Of a DNA stretch of 49,758 nt, positions 25,022 through 33,815 are shown piece by piece. The stretch is from Candidatus Cibiobacter qucibialis (GTDB taxonomy: Bacteria > Bacillota > Clostridia > Oscillospirales > Ruminococcaceae). The position numbers and the translations under genes were made by a program. The notes below the pieces were generated by a model, which was given only the letters and a program-made list of their open reading frames with translations, searched no databases and was not told where the DNA came from. The stretch covers positions 1 to 49,758 of the forward strand of contig SAUS01000010.1 of NCBI GenBank assembly GCA_004000625.1, written 5' to 3'. The number at the start of each line of letters is the position of its first letter. The stretch's first letter is position 1.

Positions 25022-25558
25022 TTACACCGTATCGCGCAGCACACCGGCGTGTTCCAGCCCCACCATCACCACGGGGATCAACACCAGCTGCAACACAATG
25101 CCCGGCAGCGCGGTGGCAAATGCACCGGCAATGAACATCTGCATGGTAAAGCCATTGCCGCCAAGGCCCAGCAGCACGGTTTGTGCCACGCCCCACACAG
25201 CGCGCCCGGCCAGCATGGCGGGCACCAGCGCCATATAAACGCCCGCCACGCCGCGCTTGTTCAGCTTAGCATACAGCAGGCCGATCACCGCGCCATAGGC
25301 AGCCAGCTCAAACGCCATGCCAATGCCGGTGGGGTACAGCACCGGCATGCCAAACAGCAGCCCGCGCAGCAGCGGCATTACCGCGCCAACGGCCAGGCCA
25401 TACGGCCAGCCGCATACCATGCCGCACAGCAGCACGGGAATGTGCATCGGCAGCAGCATTTTGCCGATCTGCGGGATCTGCCCGGTGATAAGCGGCAGCA
25501 CCAGGCCCAGGGCCAAAAACAGGGCGGAAAGGGTCAGCTTACGGGTGGATGTTTTCAT
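25022..25558 (-). CDS. ECF transporter S component
   Basis: Encodes a 178-residue hydrophobic protein with about six membrane helices. It starts with the AxxxA-type first helix (LTLSALFLALGLVLPLITGQ) and the GKMLLPMHIPVLLCG signature, seen in many ECF substrate-specificity subunits of Clostridia. It binds a vitamin-like substrate and docks on a shared EcfAA'T module, which is not in this window. No riboswitch is visible upstream, so the substrate cannot be named. GAGGAG precedes the ATG. It is divergent from the DUF3842 gene. Confidence 0.85.
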   Translation of the reverse strand: MKTSTRKLTLSALFLALGLVLPLITGQIPQIGKMLLPMHIPVLLCGMVCGWPYGLAVGAVMPLLRGLLFGMPVLYPTGIGMAFELAAYGAVIGLLYAKLNKRGVAGVYMALVPAMLAGRAVWGVAQTVLLGLGGNGFTMQMFIAGAFATALPGIVLQLVLIPVVMVGLEHAGVLRDTV

Positions 25559-25602
25559 GATTCAAACTCCTCACATTCTATTTTTTTATTTGATTCCACA
25601 GT

Positions 25603-25631
25603 TTGACAGCAGCAGAACACCATGATACGAT
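25603..25631 (+). promoter_or_regulatory. Sigma-A promoter of the DUF3842 gene
   Basis: TTGACA (25603-25608), 17-bp spacer, TACGAT (25626-25631). It lies 38 bp before the start codon, giving a short leader. Confidence 0.65.
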
Positions 25632-25668
25632 GATGGTAAAACAGAGATAAAGAAAGAGGTTTTCTTTT

Positions 25669-26076
25669 ATGGAAATTCTTGTGATTGACGGACAGGGCGG
25701 CGGGCTGGGCCGCCAGCTGGTTGCCGCCGTTAAAAAGGCCGTTCCGCAGGCGGTGGTAACGGCCATTGGCACCAACAGCGCGGCCACTTCCGCCATGATG
25801 AAAGCCGGGGCTGACCGCGCTGCCACCGGCGAGAACGCCGTGGTGGTGGGCTGCCGCCGGGCGGATGTCATTTTGGGGCCCATCGGCATTGTGATGGCTG
25901 ACGCCCTGCTGGGCGAAATCACCCCCGCCATGGCGCAGGCCGTAGCCCAAAGCGATGCCCGCCGCATCCTGATCCCCGCCAACCGGTGCGATACCCTGGT
26001 GGTTGGGGTGAGCGCCCCCATCGGCGCCCTGGTGGAGCAGGCCGCCGCGGCCGTGCTGGACGGCTGCCGGAACTAA
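25669..26076 (+). CDS. DUF3842 family protein
   Basis: Encodes 135 residues starting MEILVIDGQGGGLGRQLV, a glycine-rich nucleotide-binding-like loop that is the hallmark of DUF3842. The rest alternates strands and helices like a small Rossmann-type domain, with a conserved-looking VGCRRADVILGPIGIVMADA segment. No function has been established for the family that I know of. Ribosome site GAGG precedes the ATG. It stands alone between its own promoter and an inverted repeat. Confidence 0.85.
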   Translation: MEILVIDGQGGGLGRQLVAAVKKAVPQAVVTAIGTNSAATSAMMKAGADRAATGENAVVVGCRRADVILGPIGIVMADALLGEITPAMAQAVAQSDARRILIPANRCDTLVVGVSAPIGALVEQAAAAVLDGCRN

Positions 26077-26116
26077 AGCATATCGGAAAACCGCATAAAA
26101 ATCCACAAAAACAAAA

Positions 26117-26164
26117 TGCAGAAAATATCCCGTCCCCCTGCTGGGGAACACGATACCTTCTGCA
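26117..26164 (+). other. Inverted repeat after the DUF3842 gene
   Basis: TGCAGAA (26117-26123) and TTCTGCA at the far end enclose CCCC-CTGCT-GGGG. It forms an imperfect hairpin without a T-run. The remaining gap to 26328 has two more small hairpins (around 26230-26272) and no gene. Confidence 0.5.
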
Positions 26165-26328
26165 TATCTATCATCAAAGCAATATCAAGTTGTCATCTGC
26201 CATACGGTGCAGCATGCACCAGGATGTTGGGCGCTTCTGCGCCGCAGGGCCGGCTTCCTGCCGGTCGATTGATATTATTATAGTATAAGGCGGCGTGCTG
26301 CGTCAAGCCCACCGCCGGAGGAACTGCC

Positions 26329-26892
26329 ATGAAACTGATGATTGCATCCGACCTGCACGGTTCGGCTTTTTATTGCAGGCAGCTGCTTGCCGCCATGGAG
26401 CGCGAGCAGCCGGACAAGCTGTTGCTGCTGGGGGATATTCTGTACCACGGCCCCCGCAACGACCTGCCGGAGGGCTATGCCCCCAAAGAGGTAATTGCCA
26501 TGCTGAATCCCCTGCGGGAGCGGCTGCTGTGCGTGCGCGGCAACTGCGATACCGAGGTGGACCAGATGGTGCTGGACTTCCCGATTTTGGCCGACTATGC
26601 CCTGCTGTATGCCGGTTCCCGCACAGTGTTTGCCACCCACGGCCACCATTACAACACGGCCTGCCCGCCGCCGCTTGCCAAGGGGGATATTTTGCTGCAC
26701 GGCCACACTCATGTGCCCGCCTGGCAGGAATTTGGCAGCGGCAATTTGTATCTGAACCCTGGTTCCGTTGCCATCCCGAAGGAAAACAGCGCCCATTCCT
26801 ATATGATGCTGACCGATTCCGGCTTTGCCTGGAAAGATCTTGAAGGCAGCATATACCATACACTCGCATTGGATTGCCCAAACTGCGGTTGA
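26329..26892 (+). CDS. yfcE: YfcE-type metallophosphodiesterase
   Basis: Encodes 187 residues of the MJ0936/YfcE calcineurin-like family. All metal-binding motifs are present in order: SDLHG, GDILYHGPRN, GNCD, THGH, GHTH and NPGS. The enzymes hydrolyse phosphodiesters in vitro with Mn2+; the natural substrate is unknown. There is no signal peptide. Gene ends with a cysteine-containing tail (CPNCG) not needed for activity in relatives. A weak hairpin (26926-26945) follows. Confidence 0.9.
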   Translation: MKLMIASDLHGSAFYCRQLLAAMEREQPDKLLLLGDILYHGPRNDLPEGYAPKEVIAMLNPLRERLLCVRGNCDTEVDQMVLDFPILADYALLYAGSRTVFATHGHHYNTACPPPLAKGDILLHGHTHVPAWQEFGSGNLYLNPGSVAIPKENSAHSYMMLTDSGFAWKDLEGSIYHTLALDCPNCG

Positions 26893-26978
26893 ATCAATCG
26901 CTTGTGCGGTGTAAAATAAAGTGGGGTGGGATTCTTTTGTCCCACGCGCCAACAACCATACAGATTTCATCATATAAA

Positions 26979-27150
26979 GGCAATACCGCATAATTCTAAG
27001 TGCCGATACGGCGAGCGAGGTGCGGCAGATGCTAAGCCAAAAGCGCAGATAATACTGGATGTCTTATCGAGCATTTTGGCAACGCAGATGCCGTGCCGCA
27101 GCCGCCGGAGCGGTGCTTAAGCCGTCAGGCGGGAATTGTGCGGTGTTGCC
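26979..27150 (+). repeat. Repeat A, short form (172 bp)
   Basis: A complete element with inverted ends, flanked by TAAA on both sides (26975-26978 and 27151-27154) as a 4-bp duplication. It ends 26 bp before the apeB start codon, so the apeB transcript must begin within or before the element. Confidence 0.92.
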
Positions 27151-27176
27151 TAAACATAAAAGGATGGTTCTATCCC

Positions 27177-28484
27177 ATGCAAATTGAACAGCTTTTTGAT
27201 TTTCTGCACCGGTCAGTGTCGCCGTTCCACGCGGTACACACTGCAGCCCAGCTGCTGGATGCCGCCGGTTACACCCGCCTGGAGGAAGCCGAATACTGGA
27301 ATTTGGAACCGGAACACGGTTATTATGTAACCCGCAACGAAAGTTCCATCATTGCCTGGCGGGTGCCTGCCCACGCCATTGGCGGCTGGCGCATTGCTGC
27401 CAGCCATTCCGACTCCCCCACCTGGCGCATCAAGAACACCAACGTGAACGCTGCGGGCTGCATCAAGCTGAACGTGGAAGGCTACGGCGGAATGATTATG
27501 TCCACCTGGCTGGACCGTCCGCTCTCCGCCGCCGGGCGTGTGCTGGTGCGGGATGAAGCCGCCGGTACGCTGGAAAGCCACCTGGTCAATCTTGACCGTG
27601 ATCTGCTGGTCATCCCATCTCTGGCCATCCACATGGACCGCACGCTGAACAGCGGCCACGCCTTTAACCCCCAGGTGGACATGCAGCCCCTATACGGGCT
27701 GGAGGGTTCCAAGCCCTTCCCCGCCCTGCTGGCTGAGGCCGCCGGTGTGAAAGAAGAGGACATTGTGGACTTTGACCTTTCGCTTTACACCCGCCAGGCA
27801 CCCACCCGCATTGGGCCGGACGGCGAGCTGTTCATGGCCCCCCGCATTGACGACCTGGAGTGCGCCGCCACCACCCTGTACGGCTTTTTGGACGCCGCCC
27901 CTGAGACCGACAGCGCTTGCGCCCCGGTCTGGGCGATGTTTGATAACGAAGAAGTGGGCAGCAGCACCCGCCAGGGCGCAGACAGCAGCTTTTTGCGCGA
28001 TGTGCTCGACCGCATCCTGAATGCGATCCCCCACAGTGCTCAGGCACAGGCCCAGGCATTTGCCAACAGCTTTGTGCTCAGCGCCGATAATGCCCACGCC
28101 GTTCACCCCAATTTTGCTGATAAGGCTGACCCCTGCAACAAGGTCATTTTGGGCAAGGGTGTTGTGGTCAAAGTCAATGCCAGCCAGAAATACACCACCA
28201 GCGGCCTGACCGGCGCGATTTTTAAGGAGATCTGCCGCAAGAACAACGTTCCTGTGCAGGTGTTTGCCAACCGTGCCGACCTGCCGGGCGGCAGCACGCT
28301 GGGCAACCTGCAAAGCCATACCGTGCCGGTTCCCATGGTAGATATTGGCCTGGCCCAGCTGGCCATGCACAGTGCGGTGGAAACCGCCGCGGTGGCCGAT
28401 GCTGACGCCATGGTGCGGGCCGTTGCCGGGTTCTACCGCGTCCACCTGCGCAGCCTGGGCGATGCCCGCTATACGCTGGAATGA
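27177..28484 (+). CDS. apeB: M18 family aminopeptidase
   Basis: Encodes 435 residues of the dinuclear zinc aminopeptidase family M18, which removes N-terminal (often acidic) residues from peptides in the cytoplasm. Metal and catalytic motifs are visible: AASHSDSPTWRIK (His-x-Asp), FDNEEVGSSTRQGA (Glu pair) and SADNAHAVHPNFADK (terminal His). The chosen ATG 27177 has AAAAGGA 11 nt upstream; the reading frame continues back into repeat A. Its stop overlaps the gluQ start (ATGA), so it begins a likely four-gene unit. Confidence 0.92.
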   Translation: MQIEQLFDFLHRSVSPFHAVHTAAQLLDAAGYTRLEEAEYWNLEPEHGYYVTRNESSIIAWRVPAHAIGGWRIAASHSDSPTWRIKNTNVNAAGCIKLNVEGYGGMIMSTWLDRPLSAAGRVLVRDEAAGTLESHLVNLDRDLLVIPSLAIHMDRTLNSGHAFNPQVDMQPLYGLEGSKPFPALLAEAAGVKEEDIVDFDLSLYTRQAPTRIGPDGELFMAPRIDDLECAATTLYGFLDAAPETDSACAPVWAMFDNEEVGSSTRQGADSSFLRDVLDRILNAIPHSAQAQAQAFANSFVLSADNAHAVHPNFADKADPCNKVILGKGVVVKVNASQKYTTSGLTGAIFKEICRKNNVPVQVFANRADLPGGSTLGNLQSHTVPVPMVDIGLAQLAMHSAVETAAVADADAMVRAVAGFYRVHLRSLGDARYTLE

Positions 28485-29425
28485 GCAGCACAGTCGGGCG
28501 CTATGCGCCAAGCCCCAGCGGGCGGATGCACCTGGGCAACCTGTGCTGCTGCCTGCTGGCGTGGCTTTCGGCCAAAAGCAGCGGCGGCAAGGTTGTGCTG
28601 CGCATTGAGGATCTGGATGCCGTGCGCTGCCCGCGCGAATTTGCTGATCTGCTGGAAGCCGACCTTGCCTGGCTCGGCCTTGCCGCAGATGAAGGCGGCA
28701 GCAAGGGCGGCCCTCGCGGCCCCTATTACCAGAGCGAGCGCAGCGCTATCTATGAAGAATATTACCAAAAGCTGGTGCGCAAAGGGCTGGTTTACCCCTG
28801 CTTTTGCAGCCGCAGCCAGCTGCACGCCGCCGATGCCCCCCACCGCTCCGATGGGAATGTGGTATACGCCGGGACCTGCCGGAACCTGACGCCGGAAGAG
28901 ATCGTTCTGCGCACCGCCAGGCGCAAGCCAGCCTGGCGGGTGATGGTGCCGGACGAAACCATTTCCTTTGTGGACGGCCACATGGGCCCCTATGCCGAGA
29001 ATTTGGCGCAGGACTGCGGGGATTTTTACCTGCGGCGGGCGGACGGTGTGTTTGCCTACCAGCTGGCCGTGGTGGTGGATGATGCCCTGATGGGCGTTAC
29101 CCAGGTGGTGCGCGGGGCAGACCTTTTGTCCAGCACGCCGCGCCAGCTGTGGCTCTACCGGGAACTGAGCCTGCCCGCGCCGGAATTTTATCACATGCCG
29201 CTGCTGCTGGCCGTGGATGGGCGGCGGCTTTCCAAACGGGATGGCGACGAAAGCCTGGAGCATTTACAGGCGCGCTATACGCCGGAGCAGATCATTGGCC
29301 GTTTGGCCTATGCCTGCGGGCTGCAAAACGCCCCGGACCCCCGCACCCCTGCCGAGCTGGCCGACGGCTTCAGCTGGCAGCGCGTGCCGCAAAACGACAT
29401 TATTCTGCCGGAAGGTCTGTTTTAA
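28481..29425 (+). CDS. gluQ: Glutamyl-Q tRNA(Asp) synthetase
   Basis: Encodes 314 residues, the catalytic half of a glutamyl-tRNA synthetase without an anticodon-binding domain, which is the definition of GluQRS. It has the HIGH-like HLGN in RYAPSPSGRMHLGNL, the KMSKS-like RRLSKRDGD and a zinc-knuckle region CFCSR...YAGTC. It attaches glutamate to queuosine at position 34 of tRNA-Asp. Start overlaps the apeB stop by 4 nt. Confidence 0.92.
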   Translation: MSSTVGRYAPSPSGRMHLGNLCCCLLAWLSAKSSGGKVVLRIEDLDAVRCPREFADLLEADLAWLGLAADEGGSKGGPRGPYYQSERSAIYEEYYQKLVRKGLVYPCFCSRSQLHAADAPHRSDGNVVYAGTCRNLTPEEIVLRTARRKPAWRVMVPDETISFVDGHMGPYAENLAQDCGDFYLRRADGVFAYQLAVVVDDALMGVTQVVRGADLLSSTPRQLWLYRELSLPAPEFYHMPLLLAVDGRRLSKRDGDESLEHLQARYTPEQIIGRLAYACGLQNAPDPRTPAELADGFSWQRVPQNDIILPEGLF

Positions 29426-29525
29426 TGGTAGGGGTGTGCCGTCAGGCATCCCGGCCCAATCACCGGCTTTCTTCCACCAACATCTCCTGACGCTTGCAAC
29501 TCTTATTTGATACGGGAGTGTTCCA

Positions 29526-31559
29526 ATGCAAAATTTTGAACCTACCGGGGCCGCTGCCGCCATGCCGGGCAGCGCTGTTCCCCAGATCAAGCGGCGGCTG
29601 GTCATCAGTGCCTGCCTGCTGATTCCGCTTTTTTACCTTGGCCTTGGCGCTGCTTTCGGGTTGCCACTGCCGCCGTTCCTGACCGGTGATAACGCCATGT
29701 GGTGCGGCATTGTGCAGCTGGTGCTCACCGTGCCGGTCTGCTGGCTGAACCGTTCCTATTTTATCAACGGCTGCAAGAGCATCCGCGCCCCCGGGCCGGA
29801 TACGCTGGTGGCGCTCAGTTCCGGGGCGGCGCTGGTTTACGGCATAATCGCCATTTTTACACAGGATGCCCCGCAGGAGCTGTTCCTGCCCTCTGCCGCC
29901 GCTATTTTGATCTTTGCCGCAGCCTGCCAGCTGCTGGAAGTACGGTTTAAGGCACAAGCCATGGCCCCTCTGCACAGTCTGGCAGAGCGCATTCCCGAAA
30001 CCGCCTGCGTGCTGCGCAGCCGCCAGCAGTACACCGTACCGCTGAATGAAGTCGGGGTGGGCGATATCTTCCTGATTCGTCCCGGCGATGTGATGCCGGT
30101 AGATGGCGTTGTCATTGAGGGCGAAACCACGGTGGATGAATCTGCCCTGACCGGTGCCGCTGCCCCCGTGGCCAAACACAAAGGCAGCACTGTTTACGCC
30201 GCCACCGCCAACCAGGGCGGCGCCCTGATCTGCCGTGCCACCCGCATCGGGCCAGATTCCACCGCCGCCCAGCTGGTACATACCGTGCAGACCACTGCCG
30301 CTGCCAAGGTGCCGTTGAGTTCCCTGGCCGATAAGGTACGCAGCGTGTTTGTGCCCGCCGTTATCGGCATTGCCTGCGTGGTGCTCATCATCTGGCTGCT
30401 GCTGGGGCAGAGCTTTGCTTTTGCGCTGGCCCGCGCCATCAGCGTGCTGGCTGTCAGCAGCCCCTGTGTGCTGGCACTGGCAGCTTCGGCTGCCATCATG
30501 TCCGGTGCCAGCGTGGGTGCCAAGCACGGCATCGTGTTCAAAACAGCCGCCAGCCTGCAGTCCATCGGTACCCTGCACACCGCCGTGCTGGATAAAGCCG
30601 GAACAATCACCAACGGCGAACCGGAAGTGGTCACCATTGTGGGCACCCGCAGCGTGCCTGCCAAGTTCCTGCTTGGCATGGCTGCCGGGCTGGAAAGCCA
30701 GAGCCAGGACCCGCTGGCCCGCGCCGTGATGCGCAAAGCCGCTGCGGAGAACATCAAGCTGAGCGCCGTTAAGGACGTTACCATTCTGGACGGCCAGGGC
30801 CTGACCGGCAAAATGGCCGGCAAGGTGATGGCAGGCGGCAGCGCAGAGTTTATTGCCGCCCAGTGCGAGCTGACCCCCGATTTGCAGCAAGCTGGCGAGC
30901 AGCTGGCCGCTGACGGCATTGCCCCGCTTTACTTTTCGCTCGACGGCCACGCAGCCGGTTTGATCGGCGTTGCCGATGCCGTAAAGCCCGCCAGCAAAGC
31001 CGCCCTTGACGCGCTGAAAGCCCTTGGGCTGGATGTGATCCTGTTGACAGGCGACAGCCGCACCAATGCAGACCGCGTTGCCGCTCAGGTTGGGCTGGAT
31101 GACGCCCACGTGGTATCCGGCCTTGCCCCCGCAGAGCTGGAAGCCGAACTGCGCCGCCTGCAAACAAACGGCCCTGCCGCCATGATAGGCAGTACTTCTG
31201 CCGCCGCGGCACTGGCCTGTGCCGATGTCGGCATTGGCATGGGAGCCGAGCCGCTGCCCGCTGCCGATGTGATGCTGCTTCGGGACGATTTGGCCGATGC
31301 CGCTGCCGCGGTGCGCATTTCCCGCGCGGTGGATGCCCGCATTGCCCAGAACACCCGCATGGCGCTGGTTTACAGCGCGCTGCTGCCGCTGCTGGCCGCC
31401 GGTGTGCTTTACCCGCTGAACTTTGTGCTGCACCCGATCGATTCCGTCATTCTTATGACGCTGTTTGTGGCGTGGCTGCTGTCCGGCACGGCCCGGCTGA
31501 ACAGCTTTGACCCGAAACCCGCCAGCCAGAGCGAACCGCAGAAGGAGCCCGCAGAATGA
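29526..31559 (+). CDS. Degenerate P1B-type ATPase (probable pseudoenzyme)
   Basis: Encodes 677 residues with the layout of a heavy-metal P-type ATPase but no N-terminal HMA domain. Many key motifs are altered. TGES is TGAA (209-212), so the dephosphorylation Glu is lost. CPC is SPC (312-314). DKTGT is DKAGT, with Asp356 kept. SEHP is SQDP, and GDGxNDxP is GSTSAAAA from residue 555. The late-helix YN and MSxSS ligands are YS and MTLFV. The hinge TGDSRTNA is kept. Canonical ion pumping is therefore unlikely. The frame is full length with no frameshift, so a retained non-transport or altered role is possible. Its stop overlaps the acylphosphatase start. Confidence 0.88.
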   Translation: MQNFEPTGAAAAMPGSAVPQIKRRLVISACLLIPLFYLGLGAAFGLPLPPFLTGDNAMWCGIVQLVLTVPVCWLNRSYFINGCKSIRAPGPDTLVALSSGAALVYGIIAIFTQDAPQELFLPSAAAILIFAAACQLLEVRFKAQAMAPLHSLAERIPETACVLRSRQQYTVPLNEVGVGDIFLIRPGDVMPVDGVVIEGETTVDESALTGAAAPVAKHKGSTVYAATANQGGALICRATRIGPDSTAAQLVHTVQTTAAAKVPLSSLADKVRSVFVPAVIGIACVVLIIWLLLGQSFAFALARAISVLAVSSPCVLALAASAAIMSGASVGAKHGIVFKTAASLQSIGTLHTAVLDKAGTITNGEPEVVTIVGTRSVPAKFLLGMAAGLESQSQDPLARAVMRKAAAENIKLSAVKDVTILDGQGLTGKMAGKVMAGGSAEFIAAQCELTPDLQQAGEQLAADGIAPLYFSLDGHAAGLIGVADAVKPASKAALDALKALGLDVILLTGDSRTNADRVAAQVGLDDAHVVSGLAPAELEAELRRLQTNGPAAMIGSTSAAAALACADVGIGMGAEPLPAADVMLLRDDLADAAAAVRISRAVDARIAQNTRMALVYSALLPLLAAGVLYPLNFVLHPIDSVILMTLFVAWLLSGTARLNSFDPKPASQSEPQKEPAE

Positions 31560-31840
31560 GCGCCGCTGTGGAACGCCGCCACTGGCATTTTACCGGCAGC
31601 GTGCAGGGGGTTGGCTTCCGCTACCGTGCGCAGTATGCCGCCCAGCTGCTGGATCTGACCGGCTGGGTGGAAAACAACTGGGACGGCACAGTGGACCTGG
31701 AAGCCCAGGGTTCCGCTGCCCAGCTGGATCGCCTGGTGCCCACCATTACCGGCACCAGCCATTGGATCCACATTGAAACCTTTACCTGCAAATCCATCCC
31801 CCCGGACCCTGCCGAGCGCAGCTTCCGCGTGCGGGGATAA
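31556..31840 (+). CDS. acyP: Acylphosphatase
   Basis: Encodes 94 residues, the normal size. The phosphate loop GSVQGVGFRYRAQ carries the catalytic Arg22, and GWVENNWDGTV carries the catalytic Asn40, so the enzyme looks active. The family hydrolyses acyl-phosphates, including aspartyl-phosphates, and mammalian acylphosphatases have been reported to act on phosphorylated P-type ATPases in vitro. Start overlaps the stop of the degenerate P-type ATPase gene (ATGA), so the two are translationally coupled. Confidence 0.93.
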   Translation: MSAAVERRHWHFTGSVQGVGFRYRAQYAAQLLDLTGWVENNWDGTVDLEAQGSAAQLDRLVPTITGTSHWIHIETFTCKSIPPDPAERSFRVRG

Positions 31841-31851
31841 GCATAGCAAAA

Positions 31852-31891
31852 GGCGCGTGCCTTGCCCCCATGGGCTGGCACGCGCCTTTTT
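31852..31891 (+). terminator. Rho-independent terminator after acyP
   Basis: A 10-bp perfect stem (GGCGCGTGCC / GGCACGCGCC, 31852-31861 and 31877-31886) followed by TTTTTGTTTTT. It ends the apeB-gluQ-ATPase-acyP unit. Confidence 0.92.
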
Positions 31892-31897
31892 GTTTTT

Positions 31898-32178
31898 ATT
31901 ATCCGCAATTTTAATTTTGGCGGCAGGGAGCCAATATCTTGCTTTAGGTATGCGATGGCTCCCCTGGAGGGGAGCTGGACGCGAAGCGGCCTGAGGGGCG
32001 GTTTCCCGCTGCCAGGCTAAAAATTTGCAGGGAACGACACCTGCATCGTCCCGCATGACGGGCTTTGCCGGGTATTTCACTTCATCACCCGGCGCACCCC
32101 TGCGGGCGCACACTGTGCGCTCTTACGGTCTCTACAGGGGAAAACGGCATTTGCTGAACGGTGCCCCTGCTCATTTTC
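31898..32178. other. Intergenic repeats between acyP and pxpA
   Basis: No gene is seen. It contains a GGCTCCCCTGGAGGGGAGC hairpin followed by a GCGAAGCGGCCTGAGGGG tail (about 31958-32000), a dispersed-repeat type common in related genomes, then GACGATGCAGG-like hairpins near 32033 and palindrome C (32104-32121, imperfect). Confidence 0.6.
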
Positions 32179-32934
32179 TCAAAACGCCTTCAATTCCACC
32201 CCGGCTGCCTGCAGGGCCGCGCCGATCTTTTCTACAAAGGCCAGAGCCTTGGGGCCGTCGCCGTGCACGCAGACGGAATCCGCCTGGATGGCAATGTCCG
32301 TACCGTCGTTGGCGGTCACTTTGCCCTCGGTTACCATGCGGATCACACGGGCAATGGCTTCGTCCTCATCCTCAATCATGGCACCGGGGGTTCCGCGGGG
32401 CACAAGGCTGCCATCCGGGCGGTAGCCGCGGTCGGCAAACACCTCATTGGCAACCGGCAGGCCGATGGCCTGGGCCGCCTTGACCATCTCACTGCCGGAA
32501 AGCGCCAGCAACACCGCGCCAGGGGCGCTCTCCTTCACTGCGGCGCAGATGGCATCCGCCAGCGCGCGGTCCTTGCCCGCCATGTTATACAAAGCGCCGT
32601 GGGGCTTTACATGGTGCAGCGGCACACCGGCGGCATCGCAAAACGCTTTCAGCGCACCGATCTGATACTGCACACAGGCCTTGGCTTCCGCCGGGGTCAG
32701 CTTCATCTGGCGGCGGCCAAAGCCCTGTAGATCAGGGAAACCGGGGTGCGCCCCCACCGCCGCGCCGCTCTGTTTGCACAGCGCCACGGTGCGCTGCATC
32801 ACCAGCGGATCGCCTGCATGGAAGCCACAGGCCACATTGGCCGATGTGATAAACGGGATCACCTTTTCATCCATTCCGATGGTATACGCGCCAAAGCTTT
32901 CGCCCAGGTCACAGTTCAAATCAATATGCGGCAT
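32179..32934 (-). CDS. pxpA: 5-oxoprolinase subunit A (LamB/YcsF family)
   Basis: Encodes 251 residues, full family length, starting MPHIDLNCDLGESFGAYTIG, the diagnostic opening of PxpA. ITSANVACGFHAGDP contains conserved residues. PxpA, B and C together hydrolyse 5-oxoproline to glutamate with ATP. It is the last gene of the order pxpB-pxpC-hydro-lyase-pxpA and is separated from the hydro-lyase gene by an 89-bp gap holding palindrome C. Confidence 0.93.
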   Translation of the reverse strand: MPHIDLNCDLGESFGAYTIGMDEKVIPFITSANVACGFHAGDPLVMQRTVALCKQSGAAVGAHPGFPDLQGFGRRQMKLTPAEAKACVQYQIGALKAFCDAAGVPLHHVKPHGALYNMAGKDRALADAICAAVKESAPGAVLLALSGSEMVKAAQAIGLPVANEVFADRGYRPDGSLVPRGTPGAMIEDEDEAIARVIRMVTEGKVTANDGTDIAIQADSVCVHGDGPKALAFVEKIGAALQAAGVELKAF

Positions 32935-32976
32935 GGCTCAATCCTCCACTTTCAGGCATAAGGCAATGCTTCTGCC

Positions 32977-33007
32977 CCGCAGGGGCGCACAGTGTGCGCC
33001 CCTGCGG
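32977..33007. repeat. Palindrome C, extended perfect copy
   Basis: A 31-bp perfect palindrome with 15-bp arms (CCGCAGGGGCGCACA, one central G, then the complement). It lies between two genes of the same operon, so the RNA would carry a strong hairpin between the hydro-lyase and pxpA cistrons. Confidence 0.85.
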
Positions 33008-33023
33008 TTTTTACTATCTGCTC

Positions 33024-33815
33024 TTAATATTTCAGCTCCACATTTTTTACGTCGGTCACAAACATGTGCCCCGGCGCATGGGTGATGCAGAACTCCGGCT
33101 TGGAGTGCATCACAACGTTCTGCGGGGTCACGCCGCAGGGCCAGAACACCGGTGTTTCGCCGGGGTTGATGGTCACGGCATCGCCGTAATCCGGGTGAGC
33201 CAAATCATGGATGCCGATGGCTTCCGGCTCACCGATTTGCACCGGCATACCGTGCACGCGGGGCATGCCCGCTGTAATGGCAGCTGCCGCCGGGACCTGC
33301 CGGTACGGGATGGGCCGCATGCTGACCACCATGTTTCCGCTGAACACCCCCGCCGGGGTACAGGGAATGTTGGTGTTGTACATTGGCACATTCACGCCCT
33401 CTTCGATCTGGCGCACCGGGATGCCCGCTTCCAGCAGTTCAGATTCAAAGGAGAAGCTGCACCCGATCAAAAAGCTGACCAGGTCGTTCCTCTCCTCAAA
33501 GAATTTGCTCACATCGGTGTATTCCCCGGTCAGTTCGCCGTGTTCGTACACCCGGTAGCGCGGGATATCGGTAGCAATATCGCTGCCTTTGCCAAATTGG
33601 GCAAAGGTTCGCTCGCCTGCGTCTGCCACTTCCAGCAGCGGGCAGGCTTTGGGGTTGCGCTGGCAGAACAGCAAAAAGTCCCACGCCAGCGCCTTGGGCA
33701 GCACCACAAGGTTGCCCTGGGCATAACCGTTGCACATGCCGGTGGTCGGGCCGGTCAGTTCGCCCTTGCGGATCAGCCCGCGCAGGTCGGCCGGTTTCAT
33801 GGCTGTAAAGTCCAT
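33024..33815 (-). CDS. D-glutamate cyclase-like hydro-lyase (DUF1445/YcsI)
   Basis: Encodes 263 residues of the putative hydro-lyase family PF07286, with the typical TGPTTGMCNGYAQGNLVVLP start and the FLIGCSFSFESELLEAGI core. The mammalian DGLUCY protein combines this domain with a DUF4392 domain; here a DUF4392 protein is encoded separately at 35847-36917. D-glutamate cyclase converts D-glutamate to 5-oxoproline. It overlaps the pxpC stop by one base. The name D-glutamate cyclase is inferred from family and context. Confidence 0.85.
   Translation of the reverse strand: MDFTAMKPADLRGLIRKGELTGPTTGMCNGYAQGNLVVLPKALAWDFLLFCQRNPKACPLLEVADAGERTFAQFGKGSDIATDIPRYRVYEHGELTGEYTDVSKFFEERNDLVSFLIGCSFSFESELLEAGIPVRQIEEGVNVPMYNTNIPCTPAGVFSGNMVVSMRPIPYRQVPAAAAITAGMPRVHGMPVQIGEPEAIGIHDLAHPDYGDAVTINPGETPVFWPCGVTPQNVVMHSKPEFCITHAPGHMFVTDVKNVELKY

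Noticed and set aside
29526..31559. Ordinary copper-exporting P1B ATPase
   Set aside because: The CPC, TGES, SEHP, GDGxND, YN and MSxSS motifs are all altered, although overall fold and length fit.
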